From assembly GCA_034440635.1 (NCBI GenBank), contig JAOTON010000940.1:186001-250000 (forward strand): a stretch of 64,000 bases of DNA, in the 5' to 3' direction. The notes below the pieces were generated by a model. That model worked only from the letters and a program-made list of their open reading frames with translations, had not been told where the DNA came from and made no database searches. Shown here piece after piece: positions 44,107 to 56,810 of this stretch (positions are counted from its first letter, which is position 1; each line of letters starts with the position of its first letter). The position numbers were made by a program, and so were the translations under genes. This DNA comes from Lepas anatifera (Eukaryota > Arthropoda > Thecostraca > Lepadidae).

Positions 44107-47100
44107 TAATGTGGTCTGAGATTATTGCCGGGCTCTACGCAAATCAGATCAGATATAGGAAATATAAACATGTTGTGCAAAATTCGATACATGTCGGTGC
44201 ATTATGTTGTCAAGACAGGCACCGTCAAGGATAGGAGCCTCATCAGACTGTGCTTGGCAGCTTAGCAGACAGGAGATTCTCAATGGTGTTACTTAGAAAT
44301 GGCCTTGAAGTGTCCGTGAAAGCTGAGCACATGACTATCATGTGGGCGGTTTGTCATTGACTTAGTCAGGCACGGAGAGCCTTCCTTGTGCGGCGTCCTG
44401 TGTGTGGGGTCATATCCTATCTCGGGCGGATGATTTCGCTATATTTTGTTTAACTTCACAGAGCGATTGGATCCGAAGTGTGGTGCAGACAGCTTGTAAT
44501 CAGACTCGATTTTTCATTTTGTTTGGACCTCTATTTGAATGGAATGTTTCCCTGATTTGTATGCTGTTAGAGTCTAGGCATGGTTGATGTTGATTTGAAT
44601 GATTAAACTGGACGCCAGTTCTGAAAAATCATATGTATTTTACAAATCTGAGCTGCTTGTTTTCTGTAGCTTCTGTGGTCTAGGATTTTCGTTGAAATAT
44701 GTGTGATGGATTTTGTTAATTGCGTCCTTTTGGTTTCAAATGTCTCAAGACGCTTAGGGACAGAGGTCTAAAAAGTACAAAAGTTTCTCCAAACTTTCGA
44801 CGAACCTCCAAAGTTTCGCCATTTCCCAAAATCATTCGGGAATGGTACTGGTAGGAAGCTATGTTCTACGAAACCCACTGTGATATTTTTGGGTCATACG
44901 GCAATATTTAAAACTACTTTCCGGGATTTTTGGGATCAAAAAAAGTATCACTTAAGACATATATTAAATCTTCCCGAGGTCTGCTCGGCATAAAACATTC
45001 CCGGTGTCAAACCATTCATTATAAATATTTGAGTCAGCACACGTAAGCAGTTGATCAAGGCAACAAATGAACTGCTTTTGATATCAGACACTGATCGTGC
45101 GAATCATTTCGCATGATTCCTATTCCGCCGCACCAGTTCACAATTCAGTATTCTGCGACATCGCACAAGTGCACACGTCTGTTGGCAAGAGAATGAGCGA
45201 CTTCGACTTTTCTCAATTCGAAGTGAATAAAAATGTTGCCCACATATGCAAGCCGGTAAGAGCCATGACAATGCGCAAATTGAAGCATACAATAATAAGT
45301 CATCAATGTCAGGAATCCTGGACCGCTTAGGCACGGATTCTCCACGCCAACACTGCACGCAGTCGCGCTTTCCATGCATTTGAATGGACTAAGCAAGGAT
45401 AATGAGCAACATGGATACAGTTCCGGAAAAGGGCATGGCAAACGCTGAGAGGAATAGAGTGAAATGTGTTCGACTAATAATCGCGGACGACACAGTTCAG
45501 TACCTACATCTGGTCCTGGTGTGTTCGTCATTTTTCCAGGACCCCCCCCATTGCTATCACGCGCTAATTTTTCATTGGTATCACTAAATATGAATTTGTT
45601 TGTATTTCCTTATGACCCACGGGAACTTGAAATTTCCAAAGCGTTGAAAGCCTCAGACATTTGGCGTGCCGAAGTATTTAAGAGCTCTTCTACGACCATG
45701 GGACATAACCCGAACTGTCATATTTATTAAGGTCCTAAGCTCATTGTTGCAACTCGAAAGCCCTCGAACGCCTTCAAATAAAGGGGTGGAGCTGCCCATG
45801 GAGGTGAGCGGGGCAATAGGAGCATCATCAAAATTACATTTCCTACCCAATAAGCCATGGAGAGAGCGGGTGGCCAAAACCCTACTCTCGGTTTGAGGAG
45901 CATAATTTCGGATGTACTAAAACCACCGTTTAAACTCGTCCTCGAAAGAAGTACTCGTCGTCGATGCAGGCCTGTAACTTCGACCCTGTTAAAATCATAA
46001 TGAAAAAACGACATCTAGCCATGATTAGTGCTTAGAGTGAGAAGCGCTTGGATCCCATTTACAAGATATCGAACGGAGGCAGAGGACGAAGACAGCCAGT
46101 CGCCAAAAATATAAAATAAATATATGAAAAAAACGAGGGCTTGTTTCCGTAAGATACGCAGACGGCTTTAAACAAGAGGTCTGCGGGATGTTCCGGCGGG
46201 ACCGGTGACACCACAGAGTAGCATCACATCAGTAGGTGACATCACAGAGAAATCACGGTCTCGAAGGCCCTCAAGAAAGCCACGCGGCGCACAGATGCGC
46301 CGGAGCGGCGCGGCGGCGAAACCTACCCTGGGTGACCTCTACTAAGAAATATAACGGCTTGGATCGACAGAGCAACGAGGCACGGCTTGTAAAACAGCGG
46401 GGCCGGGGTACTGAGACTGAATGACGCGACAGTGGCATCTAAATGCCTTGGTCTCAGTAAAAGCAACATGTAGGCGCCAGGGCCCAGCCATTATAAATCG
46501 AGCTGACGTAACAAGAAAAATCACCGGAGACCTGCCCCCAGCCATCAAGAATCTACCTCATGAGTGACAGCAAAGTGGCCATCTGAACGACCCCGGGAGC
46601 AAGCCAGATCCAAATAAATTGTGATGAAACGGGTATGGGCCCTACTTACGCATGATCGCCGGATGAGGGTACCACATCCACTATCTTATGATAGTGGGTT
46701 AGGCAGGCCTGAGTGGCAACGAGGCCGGCACAGCCTCTTTTGAACACTCGTTCTTGGCACTACACAAATATGGACAATTAAAAATAAATACGTGCCCCAC
46801 TGGCCGCAACAATGAAAACAAATTCACCATAAAATAAAAGACAGTCCCTTCAACCAGGGAGCACGACATCGCAGGGTTGGGCACCTCCATGATCCGGGAT
46901 ATTTTTATTAATAGCGACGCAAGGTCTGGTTAGGAAGTGGCCCGGTTCCCTCCAGGTCCGGCTTAAGCTGGCAAAGCATATCCTCATCGCGGGAGGAACA
47001 TTTTCCAGCCTTAAAAGGAGTGACAACGCTTAGTAATGGGAATTTAAACCAAAAAGAACCCTCAACACGCAGGAAGGCTCCAAAGGCTGGCGCTCTCAAG

Positions 47101-47162
47101 GAGCCAGTACATTTTAGCGAGGAGTCAATACTTTTACAACCATCAATGCCAGTAGCACCTAG
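44107..47162. other. intron sequence, no gene recognised
   Basis: Short frames without domains. Nothing structured was identified. Confidence 0.4.
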
Positions 47163-47170
47163 GTGTGAAC

Positions 47171-49787
47171 TAGAGGTGGGACTTTCTAGGCCCGGGGGCC
47201 CGGGGCAAAAGCCCGGCCCAGGCCCGCGGGCTTTGACCGGGCCTGAAGGCCTGATTTAAGCCAATGTCGGGCTGATAACGGGCTTCACCCAGGCTCATTC
47301 CGGGCTTCAACTAAACTGGGACTTCAAGTCAATTTTCTGTAAGTTAAATAAGCCTTTTTCAGTACAGACCTAGTTTTTTCCACTGAAACATAATCTTATT
47401 CATGCACCAGCAGCTTTTGAAAATGCATTTACAATTAATTTTGAGACTTTTAGACATACATCAGGAATGTAAAAGCATGAAGCTCTAGCTTTCTATCTGT
47501 TACTCATGCCAGGGTCAAAAGCAAGTTACTTAAACCTGAATTAATATTTAAAATCAAATATTGAATAATGCCTACAGTTGCACACATCCATGCCGTACTG
47601 TCATCTTATGAATATCCTAATTACTTTAAAAATTTTCAAGTCATATATGGGTGAACAAAATATAAATTCTGATAGCATATTTGTTACTTCCATATTGTCA
47701 GTATACCATTTCAAAGGAAGTCATTTAACCAATTTGCTGCTAACATATTGATATTAACACCTAGCTCTAGCTAGAAAATTCTTTCGAGAAGCTTTCTGCT
47801 CCAGGTAAAAAGAAAATGTTATCTATGGAGCCATTCCCATGTCCTCTACGAAAAATGGTGAAGTAAATATGTCAGGTACAAACTATCTAGTGGGAGCCCA
47901 TAATTGTCAAATTGGCCTGGTAACTCTAGCTGCAAGAACAAATGTTGATAAGTTTGATCCTTCCACAGCTTCATCTTGCTCTTTCATTGCCCAAAAGATG
48001 CAAAATCCACTCAGAAAGGGCTAGTATAAGCAAGGAAATAGCCACAAAGAAAACATGTTTTTGATCGAAGTACTTCAAAACCTATAAATTAGTCAGTTGT
48101 GGGGAGATACTGGGGAGATGATGATTTTTGGGGCTTATCGACGCACCAACTGCCAGGGTCATATGGCGTCGCCAACTCTTACCCTGTTGGAAGGGTTCTC
48201 GGGAGCCAGCTTGCTCCTTGTTCAGGGAAGCCGCCGGGCCTTGAACCCGGGTCGGCTGCGTGGCAGACAGCTACGCTGACCACTCCACTACCGCGCCCCC
48301 AGATACTGGGGAGAGCAGTCAGCCTTAGAAGGAACCTTTGAAATTACACCAAAACATGAATATACTTGACATTATGTGTTGCATTTTCCTTGTGGAGATA
48401 TTTCCGGTATTATCGCAGTAGGTGGATCACATCTCGCGGTTCAAAAGGATTACATCAGAAGGTCCACTGATCAAAGGGTCTAACGTTCATAGGTTCTACC
48501 CTGTGAAAGTTAGACCCTTTGAATAAGAAGTCCACAAACAAGTGCACAAAAAGTGGCCTATTCTCAGGAACAAAAGAAATCTTCGCATTTTGATGTGTAC
48601 GTGTGTAATAAACGTGTACAGTATCAAATGCACCACACACTTTGTGCTTATTTTTTAAATCTGTGAAATTTTAAAATATATTTTCAAAAGTCTTGAAATA
48701 TTTTCGCTGAAATAAACTTACTATTCTGGTAAATTTTGGTGAAAAATGTTTTCATAAATGATTGCTCTAATGTAGACAAGCACGGCGCTTCAGATACCTA
48801 CTAAGCGCAAGCCCGTCAAATACAACAAAGCAAACAGAAATAGTGTTCAAGCCCAAATGGTGATGTGGATGGGATTGAGTTGTTTTTGTGTCAGATTTAC
48901 TTTTTGGTGGAGATTGGTGCAATATTTTTATTCAATGTTTGGTGCGAACCTGTGGAAAACTAGTGGTTCCTTATCAAGATAGTTCTTTATGGCTGGTGGT
49001 TTGATAATTGTATATGGCTGATGGGCCTTGTTCATGTTGGCCTGTTGGCTTACCTACTTTGCAGACCGGGCTGACCCAAGCAGAACATTCTTTTAACTAT
49101 CTTCCAAGCTGTTTAGTGACTATACTAAAAGAAAATGTTCACATGTATCAATTGAGGGACAATGTGAAGGAGTTTTGGTTCCTTCACAGCCATTCCGCCA
49201 TGATATTCTGAAAAGTTTTAGCTGAAAACTTGTCACTGCTCTCTCCTCTATTTATAAACATTATTGGAACTCAATTGTGAGGCTCGTGCCAGCATATAAT
49301 GATTTATAAAAGTGCAAAGATGGAGGAAATGTCTGACATGAGTGGACTTATTTCATCCTGATTCTTATAGCTGCCATGTCCATACCTCTATCTAAAATAC
49401 CCTTTGTTTTTATAAGGTGATGCTGGTCATTACCTGAAGTAAGCTTGCATCATAAGCAAGCCATGTTTCATACTGTGTTTTTCAGTATAATTTTCTGCTG
49501 AATTATTAAGATGGCTGAGGCTACTGATGTTACATGCACCTTTTTTATATGGTTTTGGGTGAAACCAAAACTTTTTACAGGATAAATTGGCTTAAAACAT
49601 ATATTTGAAACAGCTTTAAAGTAAATAAATTTTGTATATAGTCGTTAATGGTTTTCCATGATACCGGGCCTTCCCGGGCTTGATAATCCATTTCTTCCAC
49701 AAACCGGGCTTGTGACGGGCTTCTAAAATCAGCAGCCGGCCGGGCCCGGGCCCGGGCCTGCAAAATTGCCTGAAACTCCCACCTCTA
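47171..49787. mobile_element. 2.6 kb non-autonomous hAT element
   Basis: Perfect 8-bp duplication GTGTGAAC at 47163-47170 and 49788-49795. Inverted ends TAGAGGTGGGA followed by TTTC on both sides, one differing base between them. Both subterminal regions are packed with GGCCCGGG/CGGGCTT motifs (47195-47310 and 49660-49760), probable transposase-binding clusters. The 2.3 kb interior is AT-rich and has no transposase. A SINE (48118-48300) inserted later. Eight-base duplications and this end type are standard for hAT elements. Confidence 0.88.
48118..48300 (-). mobile_element. tRNA-derived SINE, perfect 13-bp target duplication
   Basis: Flanked by AGATACTGGGGAG at 48105-48117 and 48301-48313. 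The minus-strand head reads GGGGGCGCGGTAGTGGAGTGG (A-box region) ... GACCCGGGTTCAAGGCCC (B box). The tail reads GCCATATGACCCTGGCAGTTG ... AAGCCCCAAAAATCATCAT, the LINE-type tail seen at 1305-1362. The perfect duplication implies a fairly recent insertion, after the hAT element. Confidence 0.88.
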
Positions 49788-50299
49788 GTGTGAACAGATA
49801 AGTGATGTACCGTTCAGCAATCAAAAAATGTCACGTTCATCTTTTCAATTTTGAAAAGACCAATTTGTGTATAATTATATAGATTAACACAACGCCCTCA
49901 CATCGCGTTCCCTGGTCCTTCATAAATGGTATGATGGCAACTGGAAAATATTTATGTAAACAAATGGGGGATCAAATGCAAGGTCAGCTGTTCGTTAGCT
50001 GACGAAATAACAGTGATTCAATCCGTAGAACCAAAACCGAAATCGCGCAAAAACTGATCAAGCAGCATAACCTAAAATAAAACTAACGGCTTTGTGTCTC
50101 ATGAGCAGCTCTTCAGGAGATTCAATTTCGGCGGAGGGACAGAAAAAAGCGAAGGTCCACGATGGACTGAAAACTATGGACAATGAATTATCACATTTAG
50201 TTTCAATGGAAAATAAAGATGCACTACCCACTCCTAAACCACCATGTAACTTTTTTCAATCATGCTCTGTGGCGATTCTTGTGGCAGGTTCTCGAGGAT

Positions 50300-52117
50300 C
50301 TAGAACTTTGCAAACAGTGCACTTCGAGGGCACTTCCGCGCGCAGTGCCGCGATATCAGAGTGCCATGGAGAGAGCTGCTAATTGTGGGCTGTCCACTCC
50401 TGATAAACTTGTTTTGATAGCGACTCTGGACAGCGCGTAGCAGACTATCAGCACACGACATGTCCGGGCCATTCCATCGTATGGCCAACTCCATCGCCGC
50501 ACTCGAGTGCGCATCGTGATAAGACGACACGAGTGTGATGGTCTCCTTCACCCATTTGCAGGTAGGCTGCTTCCTGGCGTCCTCTTCGGCAAGGTTCAGC
50601 AAATGCGCCGGGTCCCACAGCGCTGGCACGCAGGGCTGCTGGACACTCCCACCGGAATCCTCGCCTTCCAGCTTGTTGAGGAGTTTCTCTGGCACTTTGG
50701 AGTGAAAGTACTGTCCATCGGTGCAAATGCTCGCCAGTTGTACCTGCTTGGTGACACCCACCGATGCCAAAGACCCAGCGAGTTCCTCGGCTAAGGCATC
50801 GCCACTGGCATCCTTCACAACTGGTGGAGCGATGACAAACGACTGCACCATTTGCGGAGGTCGTGAGCCATCTCCTGCTGGTACGTCAGGCACAGCCGCG
50901 AGGATGGCGGTGATGTCGACTGATCTCTTCCAAAGCGTTACTTTGTCCACGACTAGCGAGACACAGGGCTGGGTGGCGATGAAGCGAGCAAGACTGCTCT
51001 GGATCACAGCATGGACTTGCGTCCTGAGAGTGGGCATAAAGCCAACCGAGTGATTTATGTCACCCATCCGCATCCCGTTCTTGCTCTCACTTTGCAAGAC
51101 GATCAAGTCCTCATACGCAGCATGAGGCAGAGATTTCTTCAAAACGTAGTAGCCCGTTCGGATGCAACGAGCAGCAGCGCACTGGTTCTTGTCGAACCGC
51201 CCATTTTCCAGGGCAATCTGCTTTTCCTTTTTGCGAACCTGCTCCGCGTGTTTTTGCCCTTCGAAATGACCCTGTGCGGCAGTCCTAAGGTTCTTGAAGG
51301 AGACTGGAAGAGTCTCATCGTTATCAAAAGCTGTGCCCAAACTGTAATCATACCTGTACACTCCAGCAGTGGTAGGACGACCTTTGGAAATATACTCCTC
51401 TGGGTCAAACTTCGGATTGCAAACCTTGCAATGGAGCACATTATATGCCGGGTGGGACACAAGTTCAAATTTTGTAGCCACCTCCATGTGGGCAATGCTA
51501 CGGCCAGATCGGTACAGTACCAACCTGGTGGATCTGTCTTCCTCTTGAGCAGACTTTTCTTTCCTTTCAGTGTCCAGCTGCATCACCACTTCAAGAAGCT
51601 TTTTCAGCAGAGCCCCAGACTGTTTCTGCTCCTCAAGGAGCTTATCCACCTTCAGTTCTAGAGAGCTGCATGATTCACTAGGGAAAGGCTGTTTGCTCTG
51701 TTTTGTACCCTGGGTGGCTGTCTGCAGCCCGTCGACGGCAGACACGTCTGTGCTGGAATCGTCCACAGCAGGCACGCCTGTGCTGTAATCGTCGACAGGG
51801 GCGGCTGCGCTGAGCTGGTCAGTGGCAGCGACGGCTGCGCTGGGCTCGTCGACGGCAGGCACGTCTGTGCTGAACTCGTCAACAGGGGCGGTTAAGCTGG
51901 GCTCGTCGACGGTGGGGTCGGCTACACTGGGATCGTCGACGGTGGGGACGGCTACGCTGGGATCGTCGACGGTGGGGACGGCTACGCTGGAATCGTCGAC
52001 GGCAGCAACGCCTGCACTGGACTCGTCGATGGCAACGCTGGGCTCGCCGACGGCATTGCTGGACTTGTCGACAGCAGTGCTTGGCTTGTCTGTGGCAGCC
52101 TGAACCTCAGAAGGCAC
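50300..52117 (-). CDS. zinc-finger/hAT-transposase-like protein, exon 2
   Basis: 605 codons from a strong acceptor (TTTTATTTGCAG|GTG) to a stop at 50300. In order: an acidic Ser/Pro/Val region of about 130 residues made of degenerate ~10-residue repeats (VDDPSVAVPT type), a coiled coil (LELKVDKLLEEQKQSGALLKK), a Cys2/His motif (HCKVCNPKF ... HFEGQKHAEQ), then a transposase-like fold with acidic residues in VVDKVTLWKRSVDITAI and ASICTDGQYF and a PALWDPAHLLNLAEEDARK segment. The layout resembles animal ZNF862/KRAB-like proteins derived from hAT transposases. The text after KWVKETITLVSS no longer resembles the family and ends early, so the C-terminal dimerisation region is lost or truncated. It is antisense to endophilin A. 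Function unknown; it could be a domesticated gene or an old transposon gene. Confidence 0.65.
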   Translation of the reverse strand: MPSEVQAATDKPSTAVDKSSNAVGEPSVAIDESSAGVAAVDDSSVAVPTVDDPSVAVPTVDDPSVADPTVDEPSLTAPVDEFSTDVPAVDEPSAAVAATDQLSAAAPVDDYSTGVPAVDDSSTDVSAVDGLQTATQGTKQSKQPFPSESCSSLELKVDKLLEEQKQSGALLKKLLEVVMQLDTERKEKSAQEEDRSTRLVLYRSGRSIAHMEVATKFELVSHPAYNVLHCKVCNPKFDPEEYISKGRPTTAGVYRYDYSLGTAFDNDETLPVSFKNLRTAAQGHFEGQKHAEQVRKKEKQIALENGRFDKNQCAAARCIRTGYYVLKKSLPHAAYEDLIVLQSESKNGMRMGDINHSVGFMPTLRTQVHAVIQSSLARFIATQPCVSLVVDKVTLWKRSVDITAILAAVPDVPAGDGSRPPQMVQSFVIAPPVVKDASGDALAEELAGSLASVGVTKQVQLASICTDGQYFHSKVPEKLLNKLEGEDSGGSVQQPCVPALWDPAHLLNLAEEDARKQPTCKWVKETITLVSSYHDAHSSAAMELAIRWNGPDMSCADSLLRAVQSRYQNKFIRSGQPTISSSLHGTLISRHCARKCPRSALFAKF

Positions 52118-54051
52118 CTGCAAATAAAATTTCTATTGATGTGGAAAGGTAACGGAAAACAAAATTAAATTCAGTTCATTATAAACACCTCTAGAGGTAA
52201 AAAGCAATGGCTACAAATACTGCAATAAATATTAAGAGGTTTAATCATGCATTCTGCCCAGCTGTTCCACCTGGTTCTGTTACAACATTTAAATTTTGTT
52301 CTGACATCTTGTCATTTCAATACTCTGTAAAGTTTGTTATCATTAGGATAACAACTGATGTCATTAACACAATTTTTGCACCAATATGTGAAAGCAAGTG
52401 GAAAACACATAGCACATAGAACAGCAGTGAAAAAAGAAACTGGTACAAAAATGAGGATGATTTAAGTTTTTGACGGCTGCAAATTTTAGTATAAAAATAT
52501 TAAGGGAGACATTTCATTAAAATCTCAAGTACATAACCAGTGTTGATTTCATGACAACTAAACAGAAACACATGTATCTCAATTTCAGTACATGATAGCT
52601 TAACAATTTTGACACTTCACCAGACCATTTGATATATATATATAAAAGAAACTGGTACAAAAATGAGGATGATTTAAGTTTTTGAGGGCTGCAAATTTGG
52701 AGTATAAAAATATTAAGGGAGACATTTCATTAAAATCTCAAGTGCATAACCAGTGTTGATTTCATGACAACTAAACAGAAACACATGTATCTCAATTTCA
52801 GTATATGATAGCTTAACAATTTTGACACTTCACCAGACCATTTGATATGAAACTGAGCAGCTTGAAGATAACTACTGCACATGAACTGGTAGTTCTTCTA
52901 CACATCCTATACATCGTTAAATGAGAGACTGTAAAAGTCTCAAATCTCAGAATAATGCTTATTTATGATATTTGACTTATGACTCAACTTAAACCTTACT
53001 AATGAATGAACAATTTATATTGTTTTGTGTATACAACACAGAAAATAAATTTTTTATCTACATCAAATACAAATCAATCACATGATAGCACAGTCCAGCA
53101 ATATCTCTGCCATTCAAATACAAAAATGTAGCTCTAATGCATTGGTGATAGTTTTTTTCTTTTGCACAGTAGATCTGCACCTGATAATATATTTCGCTTG
53201 TACAGTGCCAAAAGGCATAAATGATCTCACAATGTAAATTCCTTCTAAGAAAAAACACTGTTTGAATTAAATTTTCCCAAACTGTTTTTGGAGACTTCAG
53301 CAATGAGTTTTTATATCAGCTTTCCATGGAATTTAAAGCAAACAAAAAAGTTCAAAGAAAACCAAAGCCTAAAAACATTCAAAGTAGTTTTCCAGAAGCA
53401 TGTGTTTGTGGTTGCTGCCCCAAATACACATGCTAACCCTCAACTTAGGCACATAGGCAAAATTACCTGGAGTGGGGTCATTCACAGACCAAATTTTTCC
53501 CTATTTAACACTGGAGAAATGGGAAAAACTTTCTTACCCTAGGCAAAATATCACATGAAAATAAGACGGACAGACCCGAATATCAGAATGAAAATGAGGA
53601 AATATCAGCTTCAAAATTTAAAAATCTATAGATTTTACCAATAACTCTTCCAAATATTTGCCTATTTCTGTAACAAAGGAAGGTACTTGTGCTAGGCAGA
53701 ATGCATGACACTGCTATATGATCAAAAGCACCAGGTACCCAGGTGTTTAAATCAATATTTTGATATAATGTTTGAAATTGTGTTCATATAAAGAATGTGC
53801 AGCTCATAACTCTTATATAAACATATATTCCTCTTCTTTTATAACATGTAATCATCAATTAATGGTATTTTCCTTTCAGACACCACACCTAAGTAAAATG
53901 AAGAAGCATGCAATTTTCAGCTGTCAAAATATCTCACACTAAATTTAGGAAATTGATCCCCGAGGCATTTACCAAACAACAGAGCACAAATAACTGGAGC
54001 AAAAAAAAACATGTGCAGGTAGGTTAGATCAGAAAGTAGGTAGGTACCAAC
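52118..54051 (-). other. intron of the antisense zinc-finger gene
   Basis: Donor CAG|GTTGGTAC at 54051 and acceptor TTTGCAG ending at 52118 on the minus strand. Both sides are in phase 0. It contains a 212-bp tandem duplication at 52432-52855. Confidence 0.65.
52432..52855 (+). repeat. 212-bp tandem duplication
   Basis: Two adjacent copies (52432-52643, 52644-52855) starting AAAAGAAACTGGTACAAAAA and ending at ACCAGACCATTTGATAT, differing at only a few bases, with a short TA run at the junction. Confidence 0.9.
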
Positions 54052-54246
54052 CTGGAAGAAGAAATCTGCACTTCGAGTACTGCCAGCTTCTTTCTTCTTC
54101 AGTCCGGGGTGTTTGGACCGTGTATGCTGCTCTAGATGGTCGCGGGATCCGTTGTATGGACAGGGAAGTTGAGTCCGAGCATTAACATGACCACAGCGAA
54201 CTTTTTGCTTCGAGTAGGGCACCGAAGATTCTTTGTTCCTGCCCAT
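54052..54246 (-). CDS. zinc-finger/hAT-transposase-like protein, exon 1
   Basis: 65 codons from ATG at 54246 (context GAGAATGG, good for initiation) to the donor after FFFQ at 54052. It encodes a compact zinc-finger-like stretch: CGHVNARTQLPCPYNG then H and H in LEQHTRSKHPG. Splicing to 52117 is in phase 0 (Q|VPSEVQ) and gives a protein of about 670 residues. The frame is open upstream to 54327 without an ATG, so 54246 is preferred. The pairing with exon 2 rests on matching splice signals, phase and orientation; no transcript was available. Confidence 0.55.
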
Positions 54247-55380
54247 TCTCGAACAGCTCGCACAATTATTTCCCTGGGCTGAATCAGATCGTTCAGTTTC
54301 AAGATTTCGGGATACGCACGAAATCACTTGGAATGGGTTAAAAATCCAAACAAATTAAATCCAACAACATATGCGAATACACCCGAATGAACACGACCAG
54401 CCCAAAACGCCGCACATATCGAGCCGGAAATGGCGCCTGTGCGAGAGTTCCCGCAGGATATCAGAAAGAGAAACATACAACCATATTCAAGTACTTTTAC
54501 AGTCATTAGGGTTCAATGTTGACAAAATAGCCCTCATTGACCATAAAGAAGAAAACAGTCGCAGGATATCTTAAGTTAATTTTTATTGAATATAAATAAT
54601 AAACAGAATATACAATCCTAACCTAAATGTCTTTCGCCACTATTTGGCGAAGCTGGTGAAGAGTACCATCTCTAGTTTGTGAAATATTATTATCTTTTTT
54701 TAAATACAGGCAGAGTTCACATAAAAAACAATATAATCTAAATACCTCCTTATTTTTTAGGAGGAAGTGTAAAAACAAATTTGAGTAAAACAGCTGTTAA
54801 AATGTATAATACCCCTTCTCCATCAGCATTCCAGTCATGGAAAGTTGGTGTCATATTCGTACAGATTCGTCTGGCACTTCTGACACTGTTTCGCCAGAGA
54901 GGTGCAAACTTCTACCCGGCTTTATGCACCAAAGACCGCTGGGCACCAAAAGTGATGCAAATACTCCAGTTATGCATAGAGTGAGGGTGCTGATGGCCGA
55001 GGAGATTAAAAATGGAATACACAGAGGGTTAAAAATATCGTCAAATTATTTGAGGGAACGCACAGTGTTAATCAGCTTTCAAGAATTTCGCCATTACGTT
55101 CCACAGAATACCCGAAATCTTCTCCAAACTGGGGTTGGTGAGTTGGTGAGATTTTAGACCTCTGCTTAGGGATATTGACAGAAATTCAGTTGCAGAGGCT
55201 GGATGGAAAGTTATTCTGGGGCGGGGAAATTTTGGAGGAATTTGCCTCATTCGACTACTTTCCACGTCTTTTTAATTATCTGTCTGTGTTCTGGGTGTCT
55301 TTTATAAACCCATTAAAATACTTATCATTCAATATAGACTGTTGGGAGGGTTTGGGGGACCAGATCGACTTCTTCGGAGA
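54247..55380. other. intron sequence, no gene recognised
   Basis: The first ~250 bases would hold the promoter and 5' untranslated region of the antisense gene. Repeated CGCAGGATATC strings occur at 54453 and 54549. Further frames (60-106 codons) have no domain. Confidence 0.35.
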
Positions 55381-55455
55381 CTCCACGGGGACTTGAACCC
55401 GGGACCGGTGGTTCAGGCGACGGGAATGCTAGCGATATCAGCGCACCCCTCCTAG
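55381..55455 (-). other. tRNA-like sequence, probably SINE head
   Basis: On the minus strand, a perfect B box GGGTTCAAGTCCCC follows 55 bases after GGGGTGCGCTGATATCGCTAGC, which is a poor A box. No folded acceptor stem was found, so a functional tRNA is unlikely. Confidence 0.35.
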
Positions 55456-56810
55456 AAACCAACGAGTACAACCTTGTTACTAATATTATTATTGCTTATG
55501 TACCTTATTAAGGTCAATAATTATTCAGCGTCTTTCCAAAGCAACCGCGTATCGAGTCTTGAAATGCCCCGGGTACAGGTCTTCCCAGATTTTGGAACAA
55601 TTGTGCCGTATGTTCACATATCTAGACAGCAAAAATACTGCGGTGTCCTAACGCTTGTAAAAACTGGAATCTACGGCTTAGACTCCATGGAAGTCAAAAC
55701 GGCACGACGAAATCCAGTGAGATTTCTCAAGAGTGAGTTATTCTGGCCGCTTGGCGGTTCTGACAGTGATGCCAGGGCTTTGCAACTGTGTAGGGTGGTA
55801 GCCCTTTTACGCCAGACGCCCAAACTAAGGTCCCGAATCTAAATTAGAATAGTTTTTTAGAAATTTTGGAACAAATATTTTCAATTTTTCATTTTTCTCA
55901 TTTCTATTTATTAAGCGACAAACTTTGAATTTGCCTCCTTTTGAATAAGCAACAAGGGCTACCTCATAAAAAATTCTGAACTGGTCCGACATTATTTATT
56001 TTGCGAAAATGCGGTATTTCTCACGCGAGGAAAAAACCTACGGAAAATTAAAGGCCAACTTGTACGCTCGAAATGTCAGAAGGCACGCTTCAGTTAGCTG
56101 AAAGAAAGTTGCATAGGGGTAGCTAGGTCAATTTTCTTGTGCTTAGGTATAGTTTTGAGTGCAAAACGTAAAACTTTCACCTAGTTTTTACCGTTCTTCC
56201 GGAAGACTGCATTTTCGCTCATTTCATTCCAACGTTAATATCTCGCAATCTTATGGACTGATTTGAGTTTTCATTTCAGATAAGAACAGAACATTGCGTC
56301 CGCCTAACAATATTTGGAGGTGGAAATTGGGCTATTGAAATTCTTTGTTTATAGGCATAAATAGAATTTGAGTAAAAACTTTTATTTGCAGCTTCCTCGT
56401 TCCGAGCCCATATCACTCACAAACTCAATTGACATGGCTGAATAGGAAAGTTACTCGCGGTCATTTCACTCTCTTATACCACCCACCTATCTCTAATGGC
56501 TTCCGAGTAATTAGTTCGTAAATGTTTTTTAAGGTGCTAAATTTCTCGGAACATCTTTGTTTCTCACCATGCTTTCAGGTCCTTAACCTTAATGGAAGTG
56601 GATGAAATTTGGCATGCAGCTAGCTTAGGGTCCTGGGTCGCCGATACAAGTAATTCCAGGCCAAAATAATGTTTGGTTCGTCTTCTAGAAGCAACCTTAT
56701 ATCATGCCTTTTCTGTAGGAACACAGCACCCGGCGCCACGCATCGTTGAGTGATACCGGCCAGTGGCCTCCTGACGGGTCACAGGTGTAGGGTAGTGGGA
56801 GGCAGTACAG
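55456..56810. other. intron sequence, no gene recognised
   Basis: The 122-codon frame at 55474-55842 shows no domain. Otherwise AT-rich and non-coding. Confidence 0.35.

Noticed and set aside
50507..52103. several + strand frames opposite the zinc-finger/hAT-like exon
   Set aside because: They are low-complexity or domain-free mirror images of the minus-strand coding region.
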